From Candidatus Gerdarchaeota archaeon (GTDB taxonomy: Archaea; Asgardarchaeota; Heimdallarchaeia; JABLTI01), in assembly GCA_016840905.1 (NCBI GenBank), contig JAEORM010000025.1, positions 1 through 15,861 on the forward strand: a stretch of 15,861 nucleotides of DNA, in the 5' to 3' direction. The notes under the pieces are model-generated. The model made no database searches, was not told where the DNA came from, and saw only the letters and a program-made list of their open reading frames with translations. Positions within the stretch are counted from its first letter, which is position 1; each line of letters opens with the position of its first letter. Made by a program: the position numbers and the translations under genes. Shown one piece after another: positions 7,174 through 14,000 of this stretch.

Positions 7174-7189
7174 TTAGAGAAATCTCTAA
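7174..7189 (-). promoter_or_regulatory. 16-bp palindrome abutting the HAD ribosome-binding site
   Basis: TTAGAGA and TCTCTAA are perfect 7-bp arms around AA. The palindrome ends directly against the GTGAT ribosome-binding site (7169-7173) of the HAD gene. It could be an operator or an mRNA hairpin that limits ribosome access. Either role is inference. Confidence 0.4.
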
Positions 7190-7242
7190 ACTACTATGAA
7201 TCAAATTAGTTTAATTATTTTTTTGATAAGAAAAAGGAGAAT

Positions 7243-7905
7243 TTATTCTTGGGTTGATGTGTTACTAGTTTCTTCATCAGGATGTCTGACTAATTCACCA
7301 CGTATGTATTTCTTTGCTCGCTCTTCATATTTTTCTTGACATACTGGGCTACAGAAATATCGTTTTCTCCCAAGAATTGCTTTAGAAAACACTTCACCTG
7401 AAAATTCTCTTTGACAAGAATCACATCTTATCAGTAGGTTTATTGGTGTTTTTGGTAATTCAATAGGTTTACACATAAAGGTTTCAAGATTAATTGATGA
7501 TACAAGCTCTAGAACTGAATCACCTGGTAAGGAATTTATTTGTCTTATAAACTCTAATTTATCTTTATCACTCATTGGATGAGTAACAACAAGCAAATTA
7601 TAATGTCCTGAAGTTATTGTCATATTTGCAATGAACGGACTTTCGTAGATATCCTTAGCTATTTTGTCTAAATCACCAGGTTTAACTTTAAAGAGAAAGG
7701 TCATTGAAGTACCTCTCATAATCATATGAGTATCAAGTATTATAGTAAATTTTTCAATTAAACCTGTTTCTGAATATTTCTCAATTCTTGTTTTGATTGA
7801 GGGAATTGTTAAATTTGTTTCACGAGCTAAAGCTGCATAACTCGTTCTTGAATCCTCTAATAATGCCGACAAAATGCGTAAATCAGTTTTATCAAGTTTT
7901 TGCAT
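7243..7905 (-). CDS. Lrp/AsnC-family regulator with C-terminal TRASH metal-binding domain
   Basis: The protein has 220 aa. Residues 1-55 are an AsnC-type winged HTH (MQKLDKTDLRILSALLEDSR, then SYAALARETNLTIPSIKTRI). Residues about 64-142 are an Lrp-type RAM ligand/oligomer domain. Residues about 158-195 form a TRASH domain with C161-x2-C164-x20-C185-x3-C189, matching the family spacing. Known archaeal regulators joining Lrp-type HTH and TRASH domains control copper export, so metal-sensing transcription control is the likely role. No metal transporter or chaperone is in this window, so the target is unknown. The ATG at 7905 is supported by GAGGG (complement of 7914-7918) 8 nt upstream. It diverges from the threonine aldolase gene and is followed 69 bp later by the HAD gene on the same strand. 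Confidence 0.88.
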   Translation of the reverse strand: MQKLDKTDLRILSALLEDSRTSYAALARETNLTIPSIKTRIEKYSETGLIEKFTIILDTHMIMRGTSMTFLFKVKPGDLDKIAKDIYESPFIANMTITSGHYNLLVVTHPMSDKDKLEFIRQINSLPGDSVLELVSSINLETFMCKPIELPKTPINLLIRCDSCQREFSGEVFSKAILGRKRYFCSPVCQEKYEERAKKYIRGELVRHPDEETSNTSTQE

Positions 7906-7924
7906 AAATCTTGCCCTCTAACTC

Positions 7925-7939
7925 AACAATAATATTGTT
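7925..7939 (-). promoter_or_regulatory. 15-bp palindrome near the lrp transcription start (candidate operator)
   Basis: AACAAT-AAT-ATTGTT is a perfect inverted repeat 20 bp before the Lrp-TRASH start codon. Lrp-family proteins bind 13-15 bp palindromes and often repress their own genes. Its centre (7932) is 31 bp, about three helical turns, from the centre of the palindrome at 7956-7970. The binding role is inferred. Confidence 0.45.
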
Positions 7940-7951
7940 CTTAATAAATAA
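7940..7951 (-). promoter_or_regulatory. Candidate TATA box of the Lrp-TRASH gene
   Basis: On the minus strand the sequence reads TTATTTATTAAG. It lies between the two palindromes at 7925-7939 and 7956-7970. A start about 26 nt downstream would give a leader of roughly 14 nt holding the GAGGG ribosome-binding site. Confidence 0.45.
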
Positions 7952-7955
7952 TTCT

Positions 7956-7970
7956 AGACTTTTAAAGTCT
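7956..7970 (-). promoter_or_regulatory. 15-bp palindrome upstream of the lrp TATA box (candidate operator)
   Basis: AGACTTT-T-AAAGTCT is a perfect inverted repeat just upstream of the TATA-like box of the Lrp-TRASH gene. It also lies within the 160-bp region shared with the divergent threonine aldolase gene. It pairs in spacing, though not in sequence, with the palindrome at 7925-7939. Confidence 0.45.
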
Positions 7971-8065
7971 TTCTTCTTTGATATGGTATTATTGTAATAG
8001 TTTATAAAATGCTCATATACTATTGAATATAAATATCAAAAAAACACAAAATATGAGATGAATCT

Positions 8066-9103
8066 ATGAAGAAAATTGATTTGCGAAGCGATACAGTCAC
8101 TTTACCTTCTGAAGAAATGATGGATGCTATGAGGAATGCAAAACTTGGTGACGATGTTTATGGCGAAGATCCTACAGTCAATGAGTTGCAAGAAAAAGCT
8201 GCAAAGATGTTTGATAAAGAAGCAGCTCTTTTAGTTTGTTCTGGAACAATGGGAAATATTTGTTGTGTTGTAGGACAGACAACTCATGGAGATGAAATAA
8301 TTTTAGAAAGAAACAGCCATATCGTTTTGCATGAAGTCGCTTCGGCTGCAGTTATTGGTGGGTTACAAATACGAACTGTTACAGGAATAAATGATTATTT
8401 AATTACCCCAGAGATGCTTGCAGAGGCAGTACGAGGGAAAGATGTACATTATCCCATTAGCTCTTTGGTTTCAATAGAAAACACGCATAACATGGCTGGA
8501 GGTATTCCTTGGAAACTAGAGGAAATCCGTTCATTAACTAAAGAAGCAAAAAAACATAATTTAAAAATCCACATGGATGGTGCAAGAGTGTTTAATGCTT
8601 CAATAGCTACTGGTCATTCAGTTAGTGAACTAACAAAAGATATAGATTCTGTTATGTTTTGTTTAAGTAAAGGTTTAGCCTGCCCAATTGGTTCCTTAGT
8701 TGTTGGAAGTCAAGAATTTATTGATCGAGCTTTAAGGGTTAGGAAAATGCTTGGAGGAGGTATGCGTCAAGCAGGTATTATTGCAGCCCCAGGTATAATT
8801 GCATTAGATAAGATGGTCAAAAGACTTGCAGATGATCATAAAAATGCTAAATTACTTAAACAAGGTCTTGATGAAATTCCCGGCATTCAAACAAAAGAAT
8901 GTCAAACGAATATCCTCTTTGTTGATATAAAGGAAACAGGTATGTCTGGTCAAGAATTTAAGGAAAAGCTTGCTAAAAATAATATTATTGTCAGTACACG
9001 ATGGGATACAACTTTTAGATTTGTAACACATTACGGTATTGAGGAAGAGGATATTAATTATATTACTAATACAATTCATAGCATTCTTTCAAAACCTAAA
9101 TAA
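8066..9103 (+). CDS. ltaE: Low-specificity L-threonine aldolase (PLP-dependent)
   Basis: This 345-aa protein has the usual family length. The N-terminal hallmark is IDLRSDTVTLPSEEMMDAM (4-22), followed by GDDVYGEDPTVNELQ (28-42). The PLP site is clear: SGTMGN (59-64), the stacking His in RNSHIVLHE (H85), HMDGARVFNAS (D171, R174), and the Schiff-base lysine in CLSKGLACPIGS (K202). It reversibly splits L-threonine or L-allo-threonine into glycine and acetaldehyde. This links threonine breakdown to glycine and one-carbon supply in the cytoplasm. A TATA-like box at 8026-8034 would give a leader of about 10 nt; no Shine-Dalgarno is evident. The gene diverges from the Lrp-TRASH gene and may share its control region. 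Fold-type-I relatives (beta-eliminating lyases) are less likely given the motifs. Confidence 0.92.
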   Translation: MKKIDLRSDTVTLPSEEMMDAMRNAKLGDDVYGEDPTVNELQEKAAKMFDKEAALLVCSGTMGNICCVVGQTTHGDEIILERNSHIVLHEVASAAVIGGLQIRTVTGINDYLITPEMLAEAVRGKDVHYPISSLVSIENTHNMAGGIPWKLEEIRSLTKEAKKHNLKIHMDGARVFNASIATGHSVSELTKDIDSVMFCLSKGLACPIGSLVVGSQEFIDRALRVRKMLGGGMRQAGIIAAPGIIALDKMVKRLADDHKNAKLLKQGLDEIPGIQTKECQTNILFVDIKETGMSGQEFKEKLAKNNIIVSTRWDTTFRFVTHYGIEEEDINYITNTIHSILSKPK

Positions 9104-9125
9104 AGTATTAAACAAGGAAAATAGT

Positions 9126-9147
9126 AAATTGATAATTCTATCAATTT
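9126..9147 (+). terminator. Hairpin after threonine aldolase
   Basis: AAATTGATA and TATCAATTT form a perfect 9-bp stem around ATTC. It starts 22 bp after the aldolase stop. The stem is AT-rich and only a short T-run (TTTCTT) follows. It is a plausible but weak terminator. Confidence 0.45.
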
Positions 9148-9168
9148 CTTAGCAAACTATAACATCAA

Positions 9169-9186
9169 TACGGAAAAATTTCCGTA
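9169..9186. promoter_or_regulatory. 18-bp palindrome upstream of the SDR gene (candidate operator)
   Basis: TACGGAAA and TTTCCGTA are perfect 8-bp arms around AA. The palindrome directly abuts the TATA-like box at 9189-9196, where a factor would overlap the BRE position. It is the most GC-containing palindrome in the window's intergenic DNA, which makes chance less likely than for the AT-only ones. Confidence 0.5.
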
Positions 9187-9188
9187 CC

Positions 9189-9196
9189 ATAAATTA
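9189..9196 (+). promoter_or_regulatory. Candidate TATA box for a leaderless SDR transcript
   Basis: ATAAATTA is centred about 24 nt before the ATG at 9217. No Shine-Dalgarno lies between them. That spacing puts the expected transcription start at or next to the ATG, as in archaeal leaderless mRNAs. Confidence 0.45.
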
Positions 9197-9216
9197 CATC
9201 GTTGGTTAGATAGTCA

Positions 9217-10317
9217 ATGGCAAAAATATTTGTAACAGGAGCAACTGGTCAAGTTGGGGGACAATTAGTTGAGCTACTGATAGATGAGAAATTATTAGAT
9301 ATACAATCTCCCAAAGATATTTTCTGTTTAGTAAGAAATCCTTCAAACGCAGAAAAACTGGTTGCCTTAGGCGTCACTATTATACAAGGAGATTTACAAG
9401 ATAGTGATACTATTTTGGACACTATGAAAAATGGAATTGAGTATGTTTTCCATATTGCTGCGAATATACTATTAAACCAAACTTATGAACAAATGTACAT
9501 TCCTAATGTCTTAGGAACAAGAATAATGTTAGATGCTTTTGTTAAATCAAACGCTAAGTCTTTTATCTATACAAGCTCTATTGCTGTCTATAGAGCGTTT
9601 AATGGTAGAAAGAAATTTTATAATATTGATGAAACAAGTCCATTAGGCACTCTTACAGAAGGCGAACCCTATGCTATTACCAAACGTATTGCTGAAAATC
9701 TTGTTATTGATTATTCAAAAAATTATCCCGATAAAAATTTCTTTATTACAAGATTGGGACCAATAGTAGGTCCTGGCGATAGAATAACCGTTCCTTCTTT
9801 GGTTGAAGCTATGTCATATAGAATCATTCCAAAATTAATAGATCGAGGGAAGCATTTATTCTCAATAACGCATCCAAAAGAAGTTGCTCGTGCACAAATA
9901 TTTTTAGCTCAACATGACAAATCACTCTCAGGGGAAGCTTTCAATGTCGCTGGTGAACCTTTAAGTTTCAGAAAAATTATGAATATAGTAGCTGATTATT
10001 ATATGATTCCTCATCCAAGATTTTCTATTACTGCCTGGGTTTTTAAAGCTATTTTGCCTTTATTAAAAGTGCTAAACAAAATATTCCCTAAAATTAAACT
10101 TATTAAAACCGCTCTATCACCCGTTACAGTAAATTATATCATTAGAACTTACATCTATGATTCAATGAAAATATGCAATCAAGGATTTTCATTCACTATT
10201 AAACCAGAAGAAGCAATTCTTGATTCGTTAATCTATCTTGATCCTGAAAAGAAATTAATTAAACCTAGTTGGTTTGTTAAAAGACGAATTGCTCGAAAAG
10301 CAAGAAAAATTTCTTGA
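9217..10317 (+). CDS. Extended SDR, NAD(P)-dependent epimerase/dehydratase (3-beta-HSD-like)
   Basis: The protein has 366 aa. The Rossmann start is KIFVTGATGQVGGQLVELL with G8, G11 and G14 as the extended-SDR glycine motif. VFHIAA (77-82) follows. The catalytic set is S120/S121 in YTSSIAVY plus Y152-x3-K156 in EPYAITKRIAE. ITRLGPIVGPGDR (177-189) is typical of the nucleotide-sugar epimerase and 3-beta-hydroxysteroid dehydrogenase branches. The C-terminal part (about 260-366) has a hydrophobic, basic stretch (WVFKAILPLLKVLNKIFPKIKL) and a very basic end. This resembles 3-beta-HSD-like members that touch membranes more than soluble sugar epimerases. It catalyses an NAD(P)-linked oxidation/reduction at a carbinol; the substrate is unknown. 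It stands alone after a palindrome and TATA box and may be translated leaderless. Confidence 0.85.
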   Translation: MAKIFVTGATGQVGGQLVELLIDEKLLDIQSPKDIFCLVRNPSNAEKLVALGVTIIQGDLQDSDTILDTMKNGIEYVFHIAANILLNQTYEQMYIPNVLGTRIMLDAFVKSNAKSFIYTSSIAVYRAFNGRKKFYNIDETSPLGTLTEGEPYAITKRIAENLVIDYSKNYPDKNFFITRLGPIVGPGDRITVPSLVEAMSYRIIPKLIDRGKHLFSITHPKEVARAQIFLAQHDKSLSGEAFNVAGEPLSFRKIMNIVADYYMIPHPRFSITAWVFKAILPLLKVLNKIFPKIKLIKTALSPVTVNYIIRTYIYDSMKICNQGFSFTIKPEEAILDSLIYLDPEKKLIKPSWFVKRRIARKARKIS

Positions 10318-10392
10318 TATTTTTTACTTTATGAACAGATATTTTAAGCATTACTTTGTGTAATTAGCTATAATTGCCTGGAATTGAAAATC

Positions 10393-11124
10393 ATGATTAA
10401 ATGTATCTCCTTTGATTTTGATAGAACATTATCATATGTTTCTCCTTTAACCCATTATTTTATTCCAGAGCTATTATCACAAAAAGGTTTCAATATTTCT
10501 GTTGATGATTTTATTAAAGGTACAATTCTTCTTCGGAATGATTTGCCAAAACATTTGAAAGAAAAATTCGATAATTTTGGGATCTTATCAAAAGAAGAAA
10601 GAGCCTTTTTTATTAAAGAATATAATAAAGCAAGAATTGATTTGTTAAAACTTGAGGGTAATCCGCAAGAAATAACTATACTAAAAGATTGGATTGTGGA
10701 TCAATTATTGATTACACAGAAAAAAATCCTTTATGATGATGTTATATCTGCCGTTACTAAATTACATCAAAATAATTATCGGCTTTATATCCTATCAGGC
10801 AATCATTCAGATGGAATAATTGAATTATTAGATGAAGCAAATATCCTACAATTTTTTGAAGGTATTATTACTGTGGATAAATATCATCCACTAAAGACTG
10901 CAAATTTCCAAATCCTACTGGAAAAAACTCAGTTACAACCAGAAGAAATTCTACATATTGGAGATGATTTACATACAGATGGTTTAGGTGCTAGGAGATT
11001 TAATATTCAACCTATTATCGTACGCCGTCCCCACCAAATTGTCTTTAATGAAGGGGATTTAAGAAATTTTAAAGTTATTAATCAATTAGAAGAAATCTTC
11101 CCTTTTCTTGATAATTACTTATGA
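10393..11124 (+). CDS. HAD-superfamily hydrolase
   Basis: The protein has 243 aa. The HAD motifs are complete: SFDFDRTL (D8 nucleophile, D10), a helical cap from about 18 to 110, YILSGNHSDG (S135), the motif III lysine in HPLKTAN (K168), and HIGDDLHTDGLGAR (D191, D192, D196). It is a predicted small-molecule phosphatase of subfamily I with unknown substrate. It is not close to the HAD on the minus strand at 6445-7164. I prefer ATG 10393 over an in-frame TTG at 10384, because ATG directly precedes the conserved first strand (IKCISFDFD). Neither start has a clear ribosome-binding site. A T-rich stretch (tattttttac) after the SDR stop suggests the two are separate transcripts. Confidence 0.85.
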   Translation: MIKCISFDFDRTLSYVSPLTHYFIPELLSQKGFNISVDDFIKGTILLRNDLPKHLKEKFDNFGILSKEERAFFIKEYNKARIDLLKLEGNPQEITILKDWIVDQLLITQKKILYDDVISAVTKLHQNNYRLYILSGNHSDGIIELLDEANILQFFEGIITVDKYHPLKTANFQILLEKTQLQPEEILHIGDDLHTDGLGARRFNIQPIIVRRPHQIVFNEGDLRNFKVINQLEEIFPFLDNYL

Positions 11125-11135
11125 TGATAATATAT

Positions 11136-11159
11136 AAAAGTAGTATTTGCTATACTTTT
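11136..11159 (+). terminator. Inverted repeat after the second HAD gene
   Basis: AAAAGTA (11136-11142) and TACTTTT (11153-11159) pair around a 10-nt loop, 12 bp after the HAD stop. CCATTTTTTAC follows. This is a plausible but weak terminator that would separate the HAD gene from the hydrogenase operon. Confidence 0.35.
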
Positions 11160-11192
11160 GCCATTTTTTACAAAAAAAAGTGAAATAAAAAT

Positions 11193-11201
11193 AATTATAA
11201 A
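11193..11201 (+). promoter_or_regulatory. Candidate TATA box of the hydrogenase operon
   Basis: AATTATAAA(G) lies about 60 nt before the first hydrogenase start codon. It would place the transcription start near 11223 with a leader of about 34 nt. An inverted repeat (11221-11242) covers the expected start site. Confidence 0.45.
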
Positions 11202-11220
11202 GTAGTAGGGACTAAAGTAT

Positions 11221-11242
11221 CGAAATTTTACCCTATATTTCG
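11221..11242. promoter_or_regulatory. Inverted repeat at the hydrogenase promoter (candidate operator)
   Basis: CGAAAT (11221-11226) and ATTTCG (11237-11242) are perfect arms separated by 10 bp, so their centres are 16 bp apart. The repeat overlaps the predicted transcription start, a position suited to a repressor. A regulator is not identified. Confidence 0.4.
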
Positions 11243-11256
11243 GGGAATGACTTAAA

Positions 11257-12312
11257 ATGCTTTCGAAAATTATTTCACAAAAGGATTTACCTAAACTTGT
11301 TGACGCCTTAATTAAAGATTATATAGTCATTGCTCCAAATTATAAAAACAATGTTCCAACACTTTCGTTGGTTAATAATTCATCAGAAGTTAATTATGAA
11401 ATACTTTTTAATGAAAAACTACCAATGGTTCCTCCTAAAAAAGTATTTCTAACTCCAAATCAAACTCTCTTCCGTTATAGTTTGAAAAAAGGAATAATTG
11501 AAGACTGTGATGAATTATTACGTCAATCGTTGGAAAAGGATATTATAATTTTTGGAATCAGTCCATGTGACATTACAGGCGTTGGTGTTTTAGAACGAAT
11601 ATTTCATGATAACTATAGTGATGATATTTTTCTAAGATTGCGAGAAAATAGCATTATTATAGGGATGAATTGTTTGGATCATTGTTATGAAAATTGCTTC
11701 TGCGAAACAATGAGTTCAAATGATCCAAAAAGTGGATTTGATATTATGCTAACTGAAATAGCTAAAGGAAGGCTAATGGCTGTACCAAATTCAGATAGAG
11801 GAAAGAAAATTCTTAGAGTTTATCCTGAGATTTTTTCAGAAATAACAAAGGACGATTATACTAATTATGCTAAAGCACTACAGTTGAAAGAGAATAATTT
11901 CAAAACAGAATTCCTAATAGAAGGTTTAGCTAGTCAAGTAGAAGATAGCTTTGAATCTGCTATATGGGAAGAATTTTCTAAGAAATGTTTATTCTGTGGT
12001 TCATGCACATTCGTTTGCCCAACTTGTTATTGCTATAATGTTAAAGAAAAAGTTGAGATGAATTTAGAAGATGGTGCAAAACAAAGAGAATGGGATTCTT
12101 GTTATTATCCTGAATTTGCTTTAGTTGCTGGTGGACATAATTTTCGAGAGAAAAAGTCACAAAGATTTCGATACCGCTACTTACATAAATTTGTTGATCT
12201 CCCAAGAAGATATAATTTTGAGGGATGTATTGGCTGTGGACGTTGTGTAACCTATTGCCCAGCAAAAATCGATGTAAGAGATATTTTGAAGAAAGTTAGA
12301 GGTGAAATCTAA
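11257..12312 (+). CDS. hydB: Group 3b-type [NiFe] hydrogenase beta subunit (Fe-S electron-transfer protein)
   Basis: This 351-aa protein matches the sulfhydrogenase beta / anaerobic sulfite reductase A-like family. Near the C-terminus are two [4Fe-4S] motifs: C244, C247, C250, C254 in KCLFCGSCTFVCPTC, and C324, C327, C330, C334 in GCIGCGRCVTYCPA. The N-terminal half has the family blocks GISPCDITGVGVLERIF (C104) and NCLDHCYENCFCETM (C139, C143, C147, C149) followed by GFDIMLTEI. These may bind another cluster. In the complex it passes electrons between the flavoprotein gamma subunit and the hydrogenase core. It is soluble, with no twin-arginine signal. It is first in the operon. GGGGAATGA (11242-11250) before the ATG is only a moderate ribosome-binding site. 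The gamma subunit starts 1 nt after its stop. Confidence 0.9.
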   Translation: MLSKIISQKDLPKLVDALIKDYIVIAPNYKNNVPTLSLVNNSSEVNYEILFNEKLPMVPPKKVFLTPNQTLFRYSLKKGIIEDCDELLRQSLEKDIIIFGISPCDITGVGVLERIFHDNYSDDIFLRLRENSIIIGMNCLDHCYENCFCETMSSNDPKSGFDIMLTEIAKGRLMAVPNSDRGKKILRVYPEIFSEITKDDYTNYAKALQLKENNFKTEFLIEGLASQVEDSFESAIWEEFSKKCLFCGSCTFVCPTCYCYNVKEKVEMNLEDGAKQREWDSCYYPEFALVAGGHNFREKKSQRFRYRYLHKFVDLPRRYNFEGCIGCGRCVTYCPAKIDVRDILKKVRGEI

Positions 12313-12313
12313 A

Positions 12314-13174
12314 ATGAGAAATGCTTCAATCGCACATAATGTTGGTGTTTGTACTCCTCATAATGCAAAAATAATAAAGATAAGAGCTTTGACTGAAAGC
12401 ACTAAGTTATTTGAATTAAAAATGCTGGATGAACATGTAAATGATTTCTTTGATTATTCACCAGGTCAATTTATTCTTCTCAATATCTTTGGCATAGGTG
12501 AAGTTCCAATCGGTCTAACATCTCCCCCAACAAAAAGAGGTTCAATTGAACTCTGTATAAGAAATGTTGGAAATGTAACTCAGAAAATTCATCAAATGAA
12601 AATTGGTGATATAGTAGGTATTAAAGGACCATTTGGAAATGGGTTCCCCGTAGAAGAAAGCAAATATAAAGATCTTTTATTCATTGCCGGTGGTATTGGT
12701 TATTTCCCACTTAGATCTGCTTTTAGATATGCCATTGATAAACGTGAATTATTTGGTAAGATTATGATTCTTTATGGTGATAGATGTCCATCAGATGTAT
12801 TGTTCCCTGAAGAGAATGAATATTATGCTGAAAGAGATGATATTATTTTCCATCAAACAGTAGATAGAGATGATGATCGTTGTTGGGATGGAAATATTGG
12901 TGTCGTGACAACTCTTTTGCCAAAAATAAAGAATGATCTAAACCCAGAAAATACTGTGGTTATGGTATGTGGTCCACCTATCATGTATAAATTTGTAATA
13001 ATGGACTTAGAAAAAATGGGTATAAAGAGTGAAAACATTTACCTCTCCCTTGAACGAAGAATGAAATGTGGTGTAGGAAAATGCTGCCACTGTGGGATAG
13101 GCGATAAATTTGCCTGTCTTGATGGTCCAGTCTTCACATTGGATCAATTACGAGGACTATTGGAGGCGCTATAA
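12314..13174 (+). CDS. hydG: Group 3b-type [NiFe] hydrogenase gamma subunit (FAD/NAD(P)-binding, [2Fe-2S])
   Basis: The protein has 286 aa from ATG 12314. An in-frame GTG at 12302 exists, but it is inside GAGGTGA (12299-12305), a strong ribosome-binding site 8 nt before the ATG. So the ATG is the better start. The fold is ferredoxin-reductase-like. FAD-binding blocks are PGQF (50-53), PIGLTSPP (65-72) and GPFGNGFP (105-112). NAD(P)-binding blocks are FIAGGIGYFPLRS (123-135) and VMVCGPPIM (216-224). The C-terminal [2Fe-2S] motif is C252-x4-C257-x2-C260-x7-C268. It is related to the electron-transfer subunit of dihydroorotate dehydrogenase and, in this operon, exchanges electrons with NAD(P)H. 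GGIGYFP has Phe where relatives commonly have Ala before PLRS. The delta subunit starts immediately after its stop. Confidence 0.9.
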   Translation: MRNASIAHNVGVCTPHNAKIIKIRALTESTKLFELKMLDEHVNDFFDYSPGQFILLNIFGIGEVPIGLTSPPTKRGSIELCIRNVGNVTQKIHQMKIGDIVGIKGPFGNGFPVEESKYKDLLFIAGGIGYFPLRSAFRYAIDKRELFGKIMILYGDRCPSDVLFPEENEYYAERDDIIFHQTVDRDDDRCWDGNIGVVTTLLPKIKNDLNPENTVVMVCGPPIMYKFVIMDLEKMGIKSENIYLSLERRMKCGVGKCCHCGIGDKFACLDGPVFTLDQLRGLLEAL

Positions 13175-13984
13175 ATGGTTGCTAAACCAAAAATTGGTAT
13201 TGTAGGTTTTACAGGTTGTGCGGGTTGTCAATTAAGCATTCTCGATTTAGAAACTGAATTACTAGACATTTTAGGTTTGGTCGATATAGTTGATTTTAGA
13301 ATGGCCATGACAGGCAATAAAGAGGGTCCTTATGATATACTCTTTGTTGAAGGCAGTATCTCAAATAATGAACAAAAAGAAAAACTTCTAAAATTGAGGG
13401 AAAAAGCGAAAATTCTTGTAGCAATGGGTTCATGTGCTTGTTTTGGTGGTGTCCAAGCTATCAGAAATTATGGCAATAATGAACTAATAAAAGCTAGACA
13501 ATATGGTAAAGATATGGCTCCAAAAATTAAGGAGATTAAAGTTCAACCAGTTAATAAAATTGTTCAAGTGGATTACTATCTATTGGAATGTCCAGTAAAT
13601 AAACATGATTTTCTTGAATTTGTTAAATATATTCTAATTGGTGGAACACCTAAAATACCAAATATACCAGTTTGCCAACAATGTAAGGCAAAAGGAAATC
13701 GTTGTATCTTTCTTGAAGATGGCATAATTTGTATGGGACCTGTAATTCAAGCAGGATGCGATGCTTTATGTCCAAGTCATAATATGCCCTGTGATGGTTG
13801 TAGAGGTTCTACTTTACAAGCTGCTTATCAACAACAAGTGGATCTTATGATTTCCAAAGGTGCAACTACTGAAGATATAACTCGATTTTTACTAAAATAC
13901 AATGGTGAAGATTCAGAATTACGTGAATTCCTTCTAAAAGTTTGGAAGGATCAGGATAAGAGGTTAACTTATCGAGAGGATTAA
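13175..13984 (+). CDS. hydD: Group 3b-type [NiFe] hydrogenase small (delta) subunit
   Basis: The protein has 269 aa. The N-terminal flavodoxin-like domain holds the proximal [4Fe-4S] ligands: C15 and C18 in GFTGCAGCQL, C87 in AMGSCACFGG, and C139 in LLECPVNK. The C-terminal part supplies ligands for two more clusters: C167, C170, C177, C186 and C195, C199, C206, C209. The clusters form a wire between the Ni-Fe site and the beta subunit. No twin-arginine leader is present, as expected for a cytoplasmic group 3 enzyme. ATG 13175 follows the gamma stop with no gap. GGAGG at 13162-13166 lies 8 nt upstream inside the gamma gene, so translation is probably coupled. Confidence 0.92.
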   Translation: MVAKPKIGIVGFTGCAGCQLSILDLETELLDILGLVDIVDFRMAMTGNKEGPYDILFVEGSISNNEQKEKLLKLREKAKILVAMGSCACFGGVQAIRNYGNNELIKARQYGKDMAPKIKEIKVQPVNKIVQVDYYLLECPVNKHDFLEFVKYILIGGTPKIPNIPVCQQCKAKGNRCIFLEDGIICMGPVIQAGCDALCPSHNMPCDGCRGSTLQAAYQQQVDLMISKGATTEDITRFLLKYNGEDSELREFLLKVWKDQDKRLTYRED

Positions 13985-14000
13985 TTGGAAGGTAAGTAAA

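Noticed and set aside
11257..12312. The beta subunit could be taken as anaerobic sulfite reductase subunit A.
   Set aside because: The families are related, but the gene lies directly in an operon with [NiFe] hydrogenase small and large subunits and no sulfite reductase C subunit is present.
12302..12313. GTG at 12302 as start of the gamma subunit, giving a 10-bp overlap with the beta gene.
   Set aside because: That GTG is inside GAGGTGA, an ideal ribosome-binding site for the ATG at 12314; the four extra residues add no conserved sequence.
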